Below are positions 1 to 6,445 of a stretch of DNA of 50,722 bases, piece by piece (positions within the stretch are counted from its first letter, which is position 1; the number at the start of each line of letters is the position of its first letter). Origin of the DNA: Abditibacterium sp. Its GTDB lineage: Bacteria; Armatimonadota; Abditibacteriia; Abditibacteriales; Abditibacteriaceae. The notes below the pieces were generated by a model. The model had not been told where the DNA came from, did not search any database, and was given only the letters and a program-made list of their open reading frames with translations. Both the position numbers and the translations under genes were made by a program. The DNA is taken from contig JAUJNG010000028.1 in assembly GCA_030448265.1 (NCBI GenBank), positions 1 through 50,722 of the forward strand. The letters are read 5' to 3'.

Positions 1-2
1 CC

Positions 3-146
3 GACCCGTGGCGCCGCCCTGGCGCCTACGAATGGCGGCCGAGCATGACTTCGTACACCCGCCCCGATACAAAACACATCCTCGACCCCATCACCGGATT
101 GGACCCGTACCAGGCAAACCGGAACCGCCAGCTTAGCGGAAAATAA
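3..146 (+). CDS. C-terminal part of a UBact/Pup-like protein modifier (5' end outside window)
   Basis: The frame is open from the window edge to TAA at 144-146, giving 47 residues; the start lies upstream or could be the ATG at 45. The last 28 residues contain RPDTK, then DPYQA, then RNRQLSGK. As I recall the family, UBact (the ubiquitin-like modifier of Gram-negative proteasome loci) ends in about 28 residues with the same spacing, RPDT..L...DP.QA..RQR[ST]G[EQ]. The preceding part is rich in Pro, Arg and Trp and probably disordered, as in UBact and Pup. It sits directly upstream of prcB, prcA and a pafA-type ligase, where such a gene is expected. The oddity is a terminal Lys where Glu or Gln is needed for side-chain isopeptide ligation. 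The family assignment rests on remembered consensus and synteny, so confidence is moderate. Confidence 0.5.
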   Translation, partial: DPWRRPGAYEWRPSMTSYTRPDTKHILDPITGLDPYQANRNRQLSGK

Positions 147-150
147 ACTT

Positions 151-247
151 TAGCCACAGAGGACCCACACACCCCACAGAGAGGCACAGAGAATTGGAAA
201 AAGAAATCTCTGTGCCTCTCTGTGTCTTCTCTGTGTCCTCTGTGGCT
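151..247. repeat. Long inverted repeat between the UBact-like gene and prcB
   Basis: The left arm starts TAGCCACAGAGGA and the right arm ends TCCTCTGTGGCT. Both arms are built from CACAGAG words around an AT-rich centre near 194-205. The element fills almost the whole gap and ends 9 bases before the prcB start. The RNA would form a hairpin of roughly 40 bp. Similar elements lie at 1081-1176, 21073-21167, 34974-35069, 36013-36103 and 38742-38820. Confidence 0.85.
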
Positions 248-256
248 TTTCTTCCT

Positions 257-1078
257 ATGAGTTTCAATTTCAACGCGACGGGCGATTTCTCGCACTTGGT
301 TTCTCTGCCAACTCCCGCAATTCCCGCCGCGACTTCCTCCGTTTCCCCTTCCTTTGACACGCATGGCACGACGGTGATCGCCGTCAAATATAAGGACGGC
401 GTTCTCAACGTCGCCGACCGGCGCGCGACGGCGGGCATGGCGATTATGTATGACCGCAGCGAAAAAATCCTGCCGCTCGACGATCATACCCTGGTTTCCA
501 TTTCCGGTTCGTTCGCCAAAGCCGTCGAAATCGCGCGTTTTTTGCGTCATTCCTTCAAATACTATTCGCGCTCGCAGTTGCAGCCGATGAGTCTGGAAGG
601 CAAATTGTCGGAAATGACCAAGGCCCTCGTCCAAAATCTACCGATGGCGCTGCAAGGCGTGGGCACTTTCGTGCCGGTTTTGTCGGCCTGGGACGTGCAA
701 AACGACGAAGGCCGCATCTACGCTTTCGACCCGATGGGCGCGCGTTTTGAATCCACCGATTTCAGCGCCGCAGGGTCGGGCAGTGCGCCGATTCGCGGCA
801 GTTTCGATTACATCACGCGCACCAAAGGCCCGTTCGCCGAGATGGATTTGCAGACCGCGCTGCGCGAATGTCTGGTGTTGCTCGACATCGCCGCCGATTT
901 GGACGCCGCCACCGGCGGTTACGCCAAAATCCTGCCCAGCGCCAAAGCCGTGACGCGCGAGGGCATTTTGAACCTCGATGAAGCGCAGTTGCAGGCCGTT
1001 TTAGACCAGATGCGCGATGGACTCGCGCCGCAAACCGTCAACGTCAAAGCCGAACGTGTCGAAGCCGACGCAGTTTAA
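257..1078 (+). CDS. prcB: 20S proteasome beta subunit (N-terminal threonine hydrolase)
   Basis: The 273-residue protein forms the proteolytic inner rings of the bacterial 20S proteasome. A propeptide of about 37 residues ends at Gly37. Mature Thr1 is Thr38, in the G-TTVIAVKY context seen in actinobacterial PrcB. Asp54 (ADRRATAG) and Lys70 (DRSEK) match the Asp17 and Lys33 of the Thr/Lys/Asp active site. AAGSGS and DAATGGY near the C-terminus also match PrcB. I chose the ATG at 257 because the upstream in-frame extension to 194 is encoded by the inverted repeat. prcA follows after another repeat. Length is close to M. tuberculosis PrcB (291 aa, with a longer propeptide). Confidence 0.94.
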   Translation: MSFNFNATGDFSHLVSLPTPAIPAATSSVSPSFDTHGTTVIAVKYKDGVLNVADRRATAGMAIMYDRSEKILPLDDHTLVSISGSFAKAVEIARFLRHSFKYYSRSQLQPMSLEGKLSEMTKALVQNLPMALQGVGTFVPVLSAWDVQNDEGRIYAFDPMGARFESTDFSAAGSGSAPIRGSFDYITRTKGPFAEMDLQTALRECLVLLDIAADLDAATGGYAKILPSAKAVTREGILNLDEAQLQAVLDQMRDGLAPQTVNVKAERVEADAV

Positions 1079-1080
1079 AT

Positions 1081-1176
1081 TAGCCACAGATGACACAGAT
1101 GGATTCACAGATGAACGCAGATATTTTTTCTTCAATCTGTGTTCATCTGTGAATCCATCTGTGTCATCTGTGGCTA
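1081..1176. repeat. Long inverted repeat between prcB and prcA
   Basis: The arms start TAGCCACAGATGACACAGAT and end with its reverse complement, around a T-rich centre near 1124-1133. The repeat begins 2 bases after the prcB stop and ends 7 bases before the prcA start. Its closest relative is the carA/pyrC element at 33573-33667, which has nearly identical arms although the loci are 32 kb apart. Confidence 0.9.
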
Positions 1177-1183
1177 AAAAATC

Positions 1184-1918
1184 ATGTATTCTCCCTACGA
1201 TTTCAACCAATCTATCGCGCATCGCGCCGAATATGTCGAAGAGCGTCTCAAAGCCGGAATGCCGGTCATCGGGATTTCGTTCGATCAGGGCGTTTTATTG
1301 TTCACCATCAAGCGCACGCAACGCAAAGTTTTTGAAATTTACGATCAGATGATGTATTCCGCGATTGGCAATCAGGCCGATGTCGAAGCGGTGCGTCTGG
1401 CCTCGATTGACTTCGCGCATCAGGAAGGTTTTTCGCGCTCGCCCGACGATGTTTCGATACAGCGCCTTGTTGGTTTTGCGATTTCACCGCCGCTCAAACG
1501 CGCCTTTGGCGATCCGATGACCACGCCCAACGTGTTGCGCGCTCTTTTCGCCGAAATTGGTGGCACGCCCGAAAAAGACCAGTTTTTCGTGCTCAATTAC
1601 GATGGTGAGTTTTCCAACCATGTGAAATTCGCGGTTGCGGGCGGCTCGGATGCCGTTGAGGACGCCATGCGCGAGAGTCTGGCAGCTCACGACGACGTTC
1701 CCGACCTCCAAACCGCGCTTTCGCGCGCCAGGGAAGCCGTGCGCGCTGGCCTTCGCGGGCGCCAGGGCGACGAAGAGGAAGAGGAAGAGGGTGGCGAAGA
1801 AAGCGGCGACGCGCTGGAAAAGGCGCTCGAAAAGGGCGAAATCGAAGCCGCGATTTTAGAGCGGAATACACCGCGCGAATCGAAGTTTCGTCTGCTCTCG
1901 GCCAGCGAAATCAATTGA
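1184..1918 (+). CDS. prcA: 20S proteasome alpha subunit
   Basis: The 244-residue protein forms the outer gating rings of the 20S core and docks the ATPase. The N-terminus (MYSPYDFNQSIAHRAEYVEERL) resembles the H0 helix region of PrcA. Later blocks (GVLLFTIKRTQRKVFEIYDQ, IGNQADVEAVRLASIDFAHQEG, FVLNYDGEFSNHVKFAVAGG) follow the order of actinobacterial PrcA. No catalytic Thr follows a propeptide, as expected for an alpha subunit. A Glu-rich stretch (about residues 193-204, GDEEEEEEGGEE) sits in the loop before the last strand. The protein ends at SASEIN without the long C-terminal tail of mycobacterial PrcA. It is transcribed with prcB and probably with the ligase gene downstream. Confidence 0.93.
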   Translation: MYSPYDFNQSIAHRAEYVEERLKAGMPVIGISFDQGVLLFTIKRTQRKVFEIYDQMMYSAIGNQADVEAVRLASIDFAHQEGFSRSPDDVSIQRLVGFAISPPLKRAFGDPMTTPNVLRALFAEIGGTPEKDQFFVLNYDGEFSNHVKFAVAGGSDAVEDAMRESLAAHDDVPDLQTALSRAREAVRAGLRGRQGDEEEEEEGGEESGDALEKALEKGEIEAAILERNTPRESKFRLLSASEIN

Positions 1919-1925
1919 TTTTATT

Positions 1926-1992
1926 GGCCACAAAAGACACAAAAATCACAAAAAGGGAAGCCCGAAAGCCTCTTTTTGTGATTTTTGTGGCC
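1926..1992. repeat. Inverted repeat between prcA and pafA
   Basis: The left arm GGCCACAAAAGACACAAAAA and the right arm CTTTTTGTGATTTTTGTGGCC pair around a short centre near 1956-1969. The remaining gap to the pafA start (1993-2203) shows no supported gene; the short + ORF at 2032-2373 has no recognisable content. Confidence 0.8.
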
Positions 1993-2203
1993 ATTCTTTT
2001 TCTGATAGGTTAGGGGGCAACTTGTTTTCCCATGCTATCGGCTCTGCTTTTCGGTTTGGCTTATGGCGGCGGGCTGTGGATGGTTTTTGGTGTCGAAAAG
2101 GTTTTAACTTTCGTTTTCGCTGGCGCTGGCGATTCTTTTCGGCCTGGTCGTGCCGCTTCACGCGCTGATTGGGGGCGCGAAAAGCTAAACTTCCAAATAC
2201 ATT

Positions 2204-3691
2204 ATGGAACAACGCATTGTCGGAATCGAAACCGAGTTTGGCTGCATGGTGCGAACCGACCGTTTCGGCGGGCGCGGCTCGTCGGAGCGCATCGTCGAGG
2301 CGGTCAAAGACCACGCTTTTTTGCGCCGCCGTCTGGGACTTCTCGATATGCACGCCCGCGATTACGCCTTTGAACCGGCGCGATCCGGCGGCTTTTTGGT
2401 GAACGGCGGACGCCTTTACGTCGATGCGGTCGGCAGTCACGAAGAATACGCCACGCCCGAATGCACCAACTGGCGCGATGCCGTCGCTTTCGACCGCGCG
2501 GGAAGGGTCATTTTGCAGGATTTGCTCGATGATCTGGAACTGAGCGAAGATGTCGCGTTCTACGCCAACGCCATCGACCATTTCGGCGGCCACACTTTCG
2601 GCTGCCACGAAAATTATCTGGTCGATATTTCGGCGAGTGCGTTTCGCGGTTCGCTTTCTTTGCTCATGCCATTTCTGGTGACGCGGCAGATTTTCGCCGG
2701 TGTGGGCAGAGTCGGCGGCCACAAACTCAATCGCCACGACTTTCGCCGCAACATCATGAACGTGGGCGAACACGAAGTCGATACCATGTGGGTCGCCGAT
2801 TTTTACGGCGTCGAGATTGACGATACGGTGAATTTTCAGCTTTCGCAGCGCGCCGATCACATCGTCAACACCGTTTCTTCGCGCGTTCGCTTCAACCGCG
2901 CCATCATCAATCCCAAGCGCGATTCTTACTACGATTACTCCGATTTGCACCGTCTGCATGTGCTTTACGGCGAGCCGAACATGAACGAATACGCGATGTG
3001 GCTCAAAATCGCCACCACGTGCATCGTTCTGGATTTGCTGGATATGAAAGTCGTGCCGTCGGATGTGCGCCTCGAAGACGCGCTGCAAACGCTCAAGGGC
3101 GTATCGCGCGACGAAAGTTTGAAGTGGCAGGTGAAGCGTTCGAGCGGCGGTTCGATGGGCGCGGTCGATTTGCAGCGTTTTTATCTCGAAGCCGCCCGCA
3201 CCCATTTGAGCGGCAAAGATGAGCAGACCGACGAAGCCATCCGCGAATGGGAATGGGTTCTGGACGGTCTGGAGCGCGACCCGATGAAGCTACATAAGCA
3301 TCTCGATTGGGTCGCCAAAAAGCAGATGCTGCTCGATTACATGGACTCCGAAGGCGTCCACTGGGGCGACGATGTTTTGCATTCGCTCGATCTGGAATAT
3401 CACAACATCAACCCGCGCGAGAGCCTTTATTACGGTCTCGAAGAAAACGGCGACGCGCACCGCATTCTAAGCGATGCCGAAATTCAAAACGCCGTCACCT
3501 CGCCGCCGCAAAACACGCGCGCCAAAGGCCGCGCCGCCGTGATAGCGCAGCTCATCGACCACAAATGGGGCCGCTATCTCATCGACTGGGATTGGGTGCG
3601 CGTCGATAAAGACCGGCATCTCGAACTTCGTAACCCGTTTCACACCTACGAGGCCGAAGCCGAAGCGTTTACGCGCAGTTTGAGCTGGTGA
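2204..3691 (+). CDS. pafA: PafA/Dop-family protein, probable UBact/Pup ligase
   Basis: The 495-residue protein belongs to the carboxylate-amine ligase family that links Pup-like modifiers to lysines (PafA) or removes or deamidates them (Dop). The GIETEFG motif carries the metal-binding Glu9. The NGGRLYVD motif places the catalytic Asp at 74, followed by GSHEEYATPEC. HENYL (135-139), PFLVTRQ, LSQRADHI and RLHV complete the fold. The C-terminal domain (PPQNTRA...NPFHTYEAEAEAFTRSL) resembles PafA more than Dop. Oddities: the segment before Asp74 is intermediate between the short PafA loop and the longer Dop loop; HEEY replaces the usual HPEY; and about 30 extra residues (roughly 172-208) precede LSQRADHI. 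Ligase is preferred, but a Dop-like or dual role cannot be excluded. No second homologue or ATPase is in the window. Confidence 0.87.
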   Translation: MEQRIVGIETEFGCMVRTDRFGGRGSSERIVEAVKDHAFLRRRLGLLDMHARDYAFEPARSGGFLVNGGRLYVDAVGSHEEYATPECTNWRDAVAFDRAGRVILQDLLDDLELSEDVAFYANAIDHFGGHTFGCHENYLVDISASAFRGSLSLLMPFLVTRQIFAGVGRVGGHKLNRHDFRRNIMNVGEHEVDTMWVADFYGVEIDDTVNFQLSQRADHIVNTVSSRVRFNRAIINPKRDSYYDYSDLHRLHVLYGEPNMNEYAMWLKIATTCIVLDLLDMKVVPSDVRLEDALQTLKGVSRDESLKWQVKRSSGGSMGAVDLQRFYLEAARTHLSGKDEQTDEAIREWEWVLDGLERDPMKLHKHLDWVAKKQMLLDYMDSEGVHWGDDVLHSLDLEYHNINPRESLYYGLEENGDAHRILSDAEIQNAVTSPPQNTRAKGRAAVIAQLIDHKWGRYLIDWDWVRVDKDRHLELRNPFHTYEAEAEAFTRSLSW

Positions 3692-3708
3692 TACGGGCCT
3701 GGTATCAA

Positions 3709-3795
3709 TGGAGAACGCGAAGCGTCAGCGAGTGAGGCGTAACAGCTACTTCACAGCAGCAGTCAGGTTTCACTCGCTGACGCTTCGCGTTCTCT
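3709..3795. repeat. Inverted repeat of the GGAGAACGCGAAGCGT family, copy 1
   Basis: The left arm GGAGAACGCGAAGCGTCAGC and the right arm GCTGACGCTTCGCGTTCTC flank a roughly 35-base centre. The element lies between the convergent pafA and lytic transglycosylase genes. A second copy with nearly identical arms occupies 19891-19978. Confidence 0.85.
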
Positions 3796-3828
3796 ACGTC
3801 GCGTCGATGGGCTGGCTGCCAAGCATCT

Positions 3829-4716
3829 CTATTCAGCGTTTTTATCCCAGTTCGGGTCGAGTTCGCGCAGACGGTTTTGCAGCCTGGGGTGCAAGGCGGC
3901 GCGCAATATCGCGTCGGCGTAGATCTGCGCGCTCGGATAAAGGCCATCGCGCTCGGTGCGGCCAGGCCCCTGATTGTAGGCGGCCAGAGCGACGCGCAAA
4001 TCGCCGAAATAAAACTTGAGACGGCCCAGATAGCGCGTCGCCAGCCGCGTGTTGGTCGCGGCGTCGCGCAGGCGCTGCGGCGCGATGGGGCCGAAACCCT
4101 GGTCATTGGCGGTGGTGGGGCGCAGTTGAAACAGGCCGATTTCGTCGATTTCGCCTTGCAAGGCGGGCTGAAACGAGCTTTCGGCGCCCGCCTGCGCCAC
4201 CACAATGGCGAGTGGAATCGCGGCTGCGGCCTCCATTTCGTCGCCGACGGCGCCGGAGCGGTTGTTGTGGCGAATGGTATCGAGCAGTTCGCGCGTGAGT
4301 CGCGGCAGGGCGTCCAGAATATCTTTGGTGCGACGCTCCACACGCCGTTCGTCGCGCACCGGCTGCACAAAGGGAACATTCGGTTTGAGGCGCTTGAGTT
4401 CGAGGTTCAAACGCGCGGTGTGCGCTTCATCAACGGCTACCGTTGTTTCGCCGCGCCAGCGCCCGCGCTGCGCGATGGCGCGGTAGCGGCCCGCCGTCAG
4501 TTTTTCCATCCCGAAGCGGCCCCGCGCGTCGGCGCGGGCGCGAAACCACTGCCCGCGATTGATCTCGTCCACGCCCACCAGCGCGACGCGCACGCCCTCG
4601 ACGCGCCCGCCGCGCCGCGAAACTTCGCCGCGCACATTTCCGCGCGGCGTTTCGTTCCACATCGTCCACGACAGCGCCGCCACGCTCAGAGCGCCCAGAC
4701 AAAATGCCGATTTCAT
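3829..4716 (-). CDS. Lytic transglycosylase (SLT domain) with N-terminal carboxypeptidase-regulatory-like domain
   Basis: The 295-residue protein probably cleaves peptidoglycan glycan strands in the periplasm. Residues 1-20 form a signal peptide or anchor. Residues about 28-107 look like a small beta-sandwich (GEVSRRGGRVEGVRVALVG...AGRYRAIA) of the carboxypeptidase-regulatory type. The SLT domain follows from about 160: ESSF carries the catalytic Glu179, GLFQLRP the second motif, and ALAAYNQGPGR the typical AYNxGxG loop. The ATG at 4716 is chosen because it overlaps the upstream stop by 4 bases (ATGA), indicating coupling. The open frame continues upstream only as a shadow of the neighbouring gene. 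Confidence 0.85.
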   Translation of the reverse strand: MKSAFCLGALSVAALSWTMWNETPRGNVRGEVSRRGGRVEGVRVALVGVDEINRGQWFRARADARGRFGMEKLTAGRYRAIAQRGRWRGETTVAVDEAHTARLNLELKRLKPNVPFVQPVRDERRVERRTKDILDALPRLTRELLDTIRHNNRSGAVGDEMEAAAAIPLAIVVAQAGAESSFQPALQGEIDEIGLFQLRPTTANDQGFGPIAPQRLRDAATNTRLATRYLGRLKFYFGDLRVALAAYNQGPGRTERDGLYPSAQIYADAILRAALHPRLQNRLRELDPNWDKNAE

Positions 4717-6140
4717 GGTGTTTCCCGCTCCTTTTTCGGGCGGCAAAAAGGGGCTGCCAGCGCGCCCAGAATCGCCAGGACGAGCAGGGCGCCGATGCGC
4801 GTCGCGCGCGACGCTTCGGACAGTTCCACGCCCAAAAACCCCCACGCGCCCAGCCATAGCGCGCCTACAACCGCGCCGCGCGCCGCGAGGCCGGAGCCAA
4901 AAATCACGGCGGCCAGACAGCCCGCGAGGGCGCCTGCCATCGCGCGCTGTCCCCACAAAACCACGAGGGCCGTCAAACCCAACCACACGATGGCGGGCAT
5001 CGCCATCGTGCTCCATCGCGGCGCCACGCGGGGCGACGCTATAATCAGCGTCGCGGAGGCGCCCAGCGCCCACAGCGAGATGAAATCGCCGAACGGCGCG
5101 GCGCGCAGTTCGATTTCGCGCGCTTCGATGAGCCGGTAAAGCGCCAGAATCGCGCCCAGCGCCGCCACGCGCGAAAGCAAAACCCGTTCGCCCAGCGCCC
5201 ACAGCGTCGCGCCCGCCGAGAGCGCGCCCAGCGCCACGCCGTAGCCCTGCAAAACCGTGTTGGCCCCCAGCGCCAGAGCGAGCGCGGCCAGAATCGGAAA
5301 CGGATTTTCTGCGCCATCCGCCGCGTTTTGGCGCGCGTGCCAGGCCAAAATCAGGCCGCAAAACGCGCCGCCCAGCACCAGCAGCGCCGCCGCGCTTTCT
5401 CCTCTGAATTGCAGCGCCAACGCGCCCGCGCCCAGTGCGCCCGTCATCCAGAATCCGCGCCAGCGCGCCGCGAATCGGGCGCCCGCCATCAACGCCAGCA
5501 CCGTCAAGGTCGCCGCGCCCGCCGTCAAAGCCCAATTTTCGCCCCCAGCGCGCACATCGCGCAGCAGGGCGAGGCTCGTCAGAATCGCGGCGACGCTCAT
5601 CAAAGGCCCATCGTCGTCTTGGCGCGACACCAGCCAGCCCGATGCCAATCCCAGCAAGACCTCGATGCGCGCGTCGCGCGTCGCTTCGACGCCCGCAAAT
5701 AGCGCCATCGCCGCGCCGACCGCGCCCAAACCCAGCAGCGCCGCGCGGTCATGGTGAGGCGACCACAATCGCGCCGCGCCGCCGCTCAGCGCGCCGCACA
5801 ACAGGCCCGCCGTCCAACTCCACCACAGCGCGCGGTGAGCCTCAAAAGAGAAATTTCCCGTCGTTTCGGCGGGAAGAAAGGTCAAAATGAGTCCCGCAAT
5901 CCCCCACAAAAGCGGCCACAAAAGCGGCCACAAAAGCGGCCACAAAAGCGGCCACAACAGCGCCGCGAACGCTCCCCAGTCGCGCTGAGTTGGCGCATCG
6001 GTGGCGGACTCGGAAATTTCCGCCGCCTCGAAAACACGCGACACTGGCCGCGCTTGCTGCGGCGCGCGCGGCCACCCGAACAGACCCAGCGCGCCGCCCA
6101 GAAGAGCGACCGCCAGCCAGATCCAGAAAGAAAGGTGCAT
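4713..6140 (-). CDS. Polytopic membrane protein of unknown function
   Basis: The 475-residue protein has a very high Ala/Gly/Leu content and around a dozen hydrophobic segments, beginning MHLSFWIWLAVALLGG. No transporter signature is recognised. A tandem repeat near residues 60-80 repeats WPLL at the start of a membrane segment. It overlaps the downstream lytic transglycosylase start by 4 bases, so the pair is probably co-expressed and could act together in the cell envelope. Function cannot be assigned from sequence. Confidence 0.7.
   Translation of the reverse strand: MHLSFWIWLAVALLGGALGLFGWPRAPQQARPVSRVFEAAEISESATDAPTQRDWGAFAALLWPLLWPLLWPLLWPLLWGIAGLILTFLPAETTGNFSFEAHRALWWSWTAGLLCGALSGGAARLWSPHHDRAALLGLGAVGAAMALFAGVEATRDARIEVLLGLASGWLVSRQDDDGPLMSVAAILTSLALLRDVRAGGENWALTAGAATLTVLALMAGARFAARWRGFWMTGALGAGALALQFRGESAAALLVLGGAFCGLILAWHARQNAADGAENPFPILAALALALGANTVLQGYGVALGALSAGATLWALGERVLLSRVAALGAILALYRLIEAREIELRAAPFGDFISLWALGASATLIIASPRVAPRWSTMAMPAIVWLGLTALVVLWGQRAMAGALAGCLAAVIFGSGLAARGAVVGALWLGAWGFLGVELSEASRATRIGALLVLAILGALAAPFCRPKKERETP
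5904..5963. repeat. 12-bp tandem repeat inside a membrane-protein gene
   Basis: The unit CCACAAAAGCGG occurs four times without mismatch at 5904-5951, followed by a degenerate fifth copy. It encodes repeated WPLL on the minus strand, so copy-number change would keep the frame and only lengthen a hydrophobic segment. Confidence 0.95.
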
Positions 6141-6260
6141 CGGCGCGCGAGAAATTGACGGGTTCCACTGCCGGATTTTTCAGATTTCAGGCCATGACAA
6201 ACCCTATCAAGCAGTGTTGCGGATTTGAGAAGGAGCAGAAGAGCCGAAAACCACAAAGCG

Positions 6261-6416
6261 GTTCGCTCGACGGAAGTCGGCGCTGACCCAGAGGGTGCCC
6301 CGCGGCTGCGCCGCTAACTTTCGGCCTATGCCGAAACATCCGCGCGGTTGTTTTCCCGCGCAGGCGGGAAGTTAGCGAGCTTGCTCGCCCATAGCGCCGA
6401 CTTCAGTCGAGCGAAC
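6261..6416. repeat. MITE-like element, copy 1 (GTTCGCTCGAC termini)
   Basis: Terminal inverted repeats GTTCGCTCGACGGAAGTCGG and TAGCGCCGACTTCAGTCGAGCGAAC enclose an interior with further short palindromes (GCCGCTAACTTTCGGCC, CGCGCAGGCGGGAAGTTAGCG). Relatives occur at 16713-16864 (opposite orientation, sharing GACCCAGAGGGTGCCCCG) and 41681-41884. It occupies most of the 305-bp gap between the membrane-protein gene and uvrC; nothing else is recognised in that gap. Confidence 0.85.
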
Positions 6417-6445
6417 GACCATTCGTTGCAATTTCCAAAGCGCCG

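Noticed and set aside
2032..2373. Plus-strand ORF of 113 codons overlapping the start of pafA
   Set aside because: It has a short hydrophobic start but then runs in another frame of pafA; nothing in it is recognisable.
1946..3205. Minus-strand ORF of 419 codons opposite pafA
   Set aside because: The plus frame encodes a recognisable PafA/Dop protein; the antisense frame is compositionally odd and begins and ends arbitrarily.
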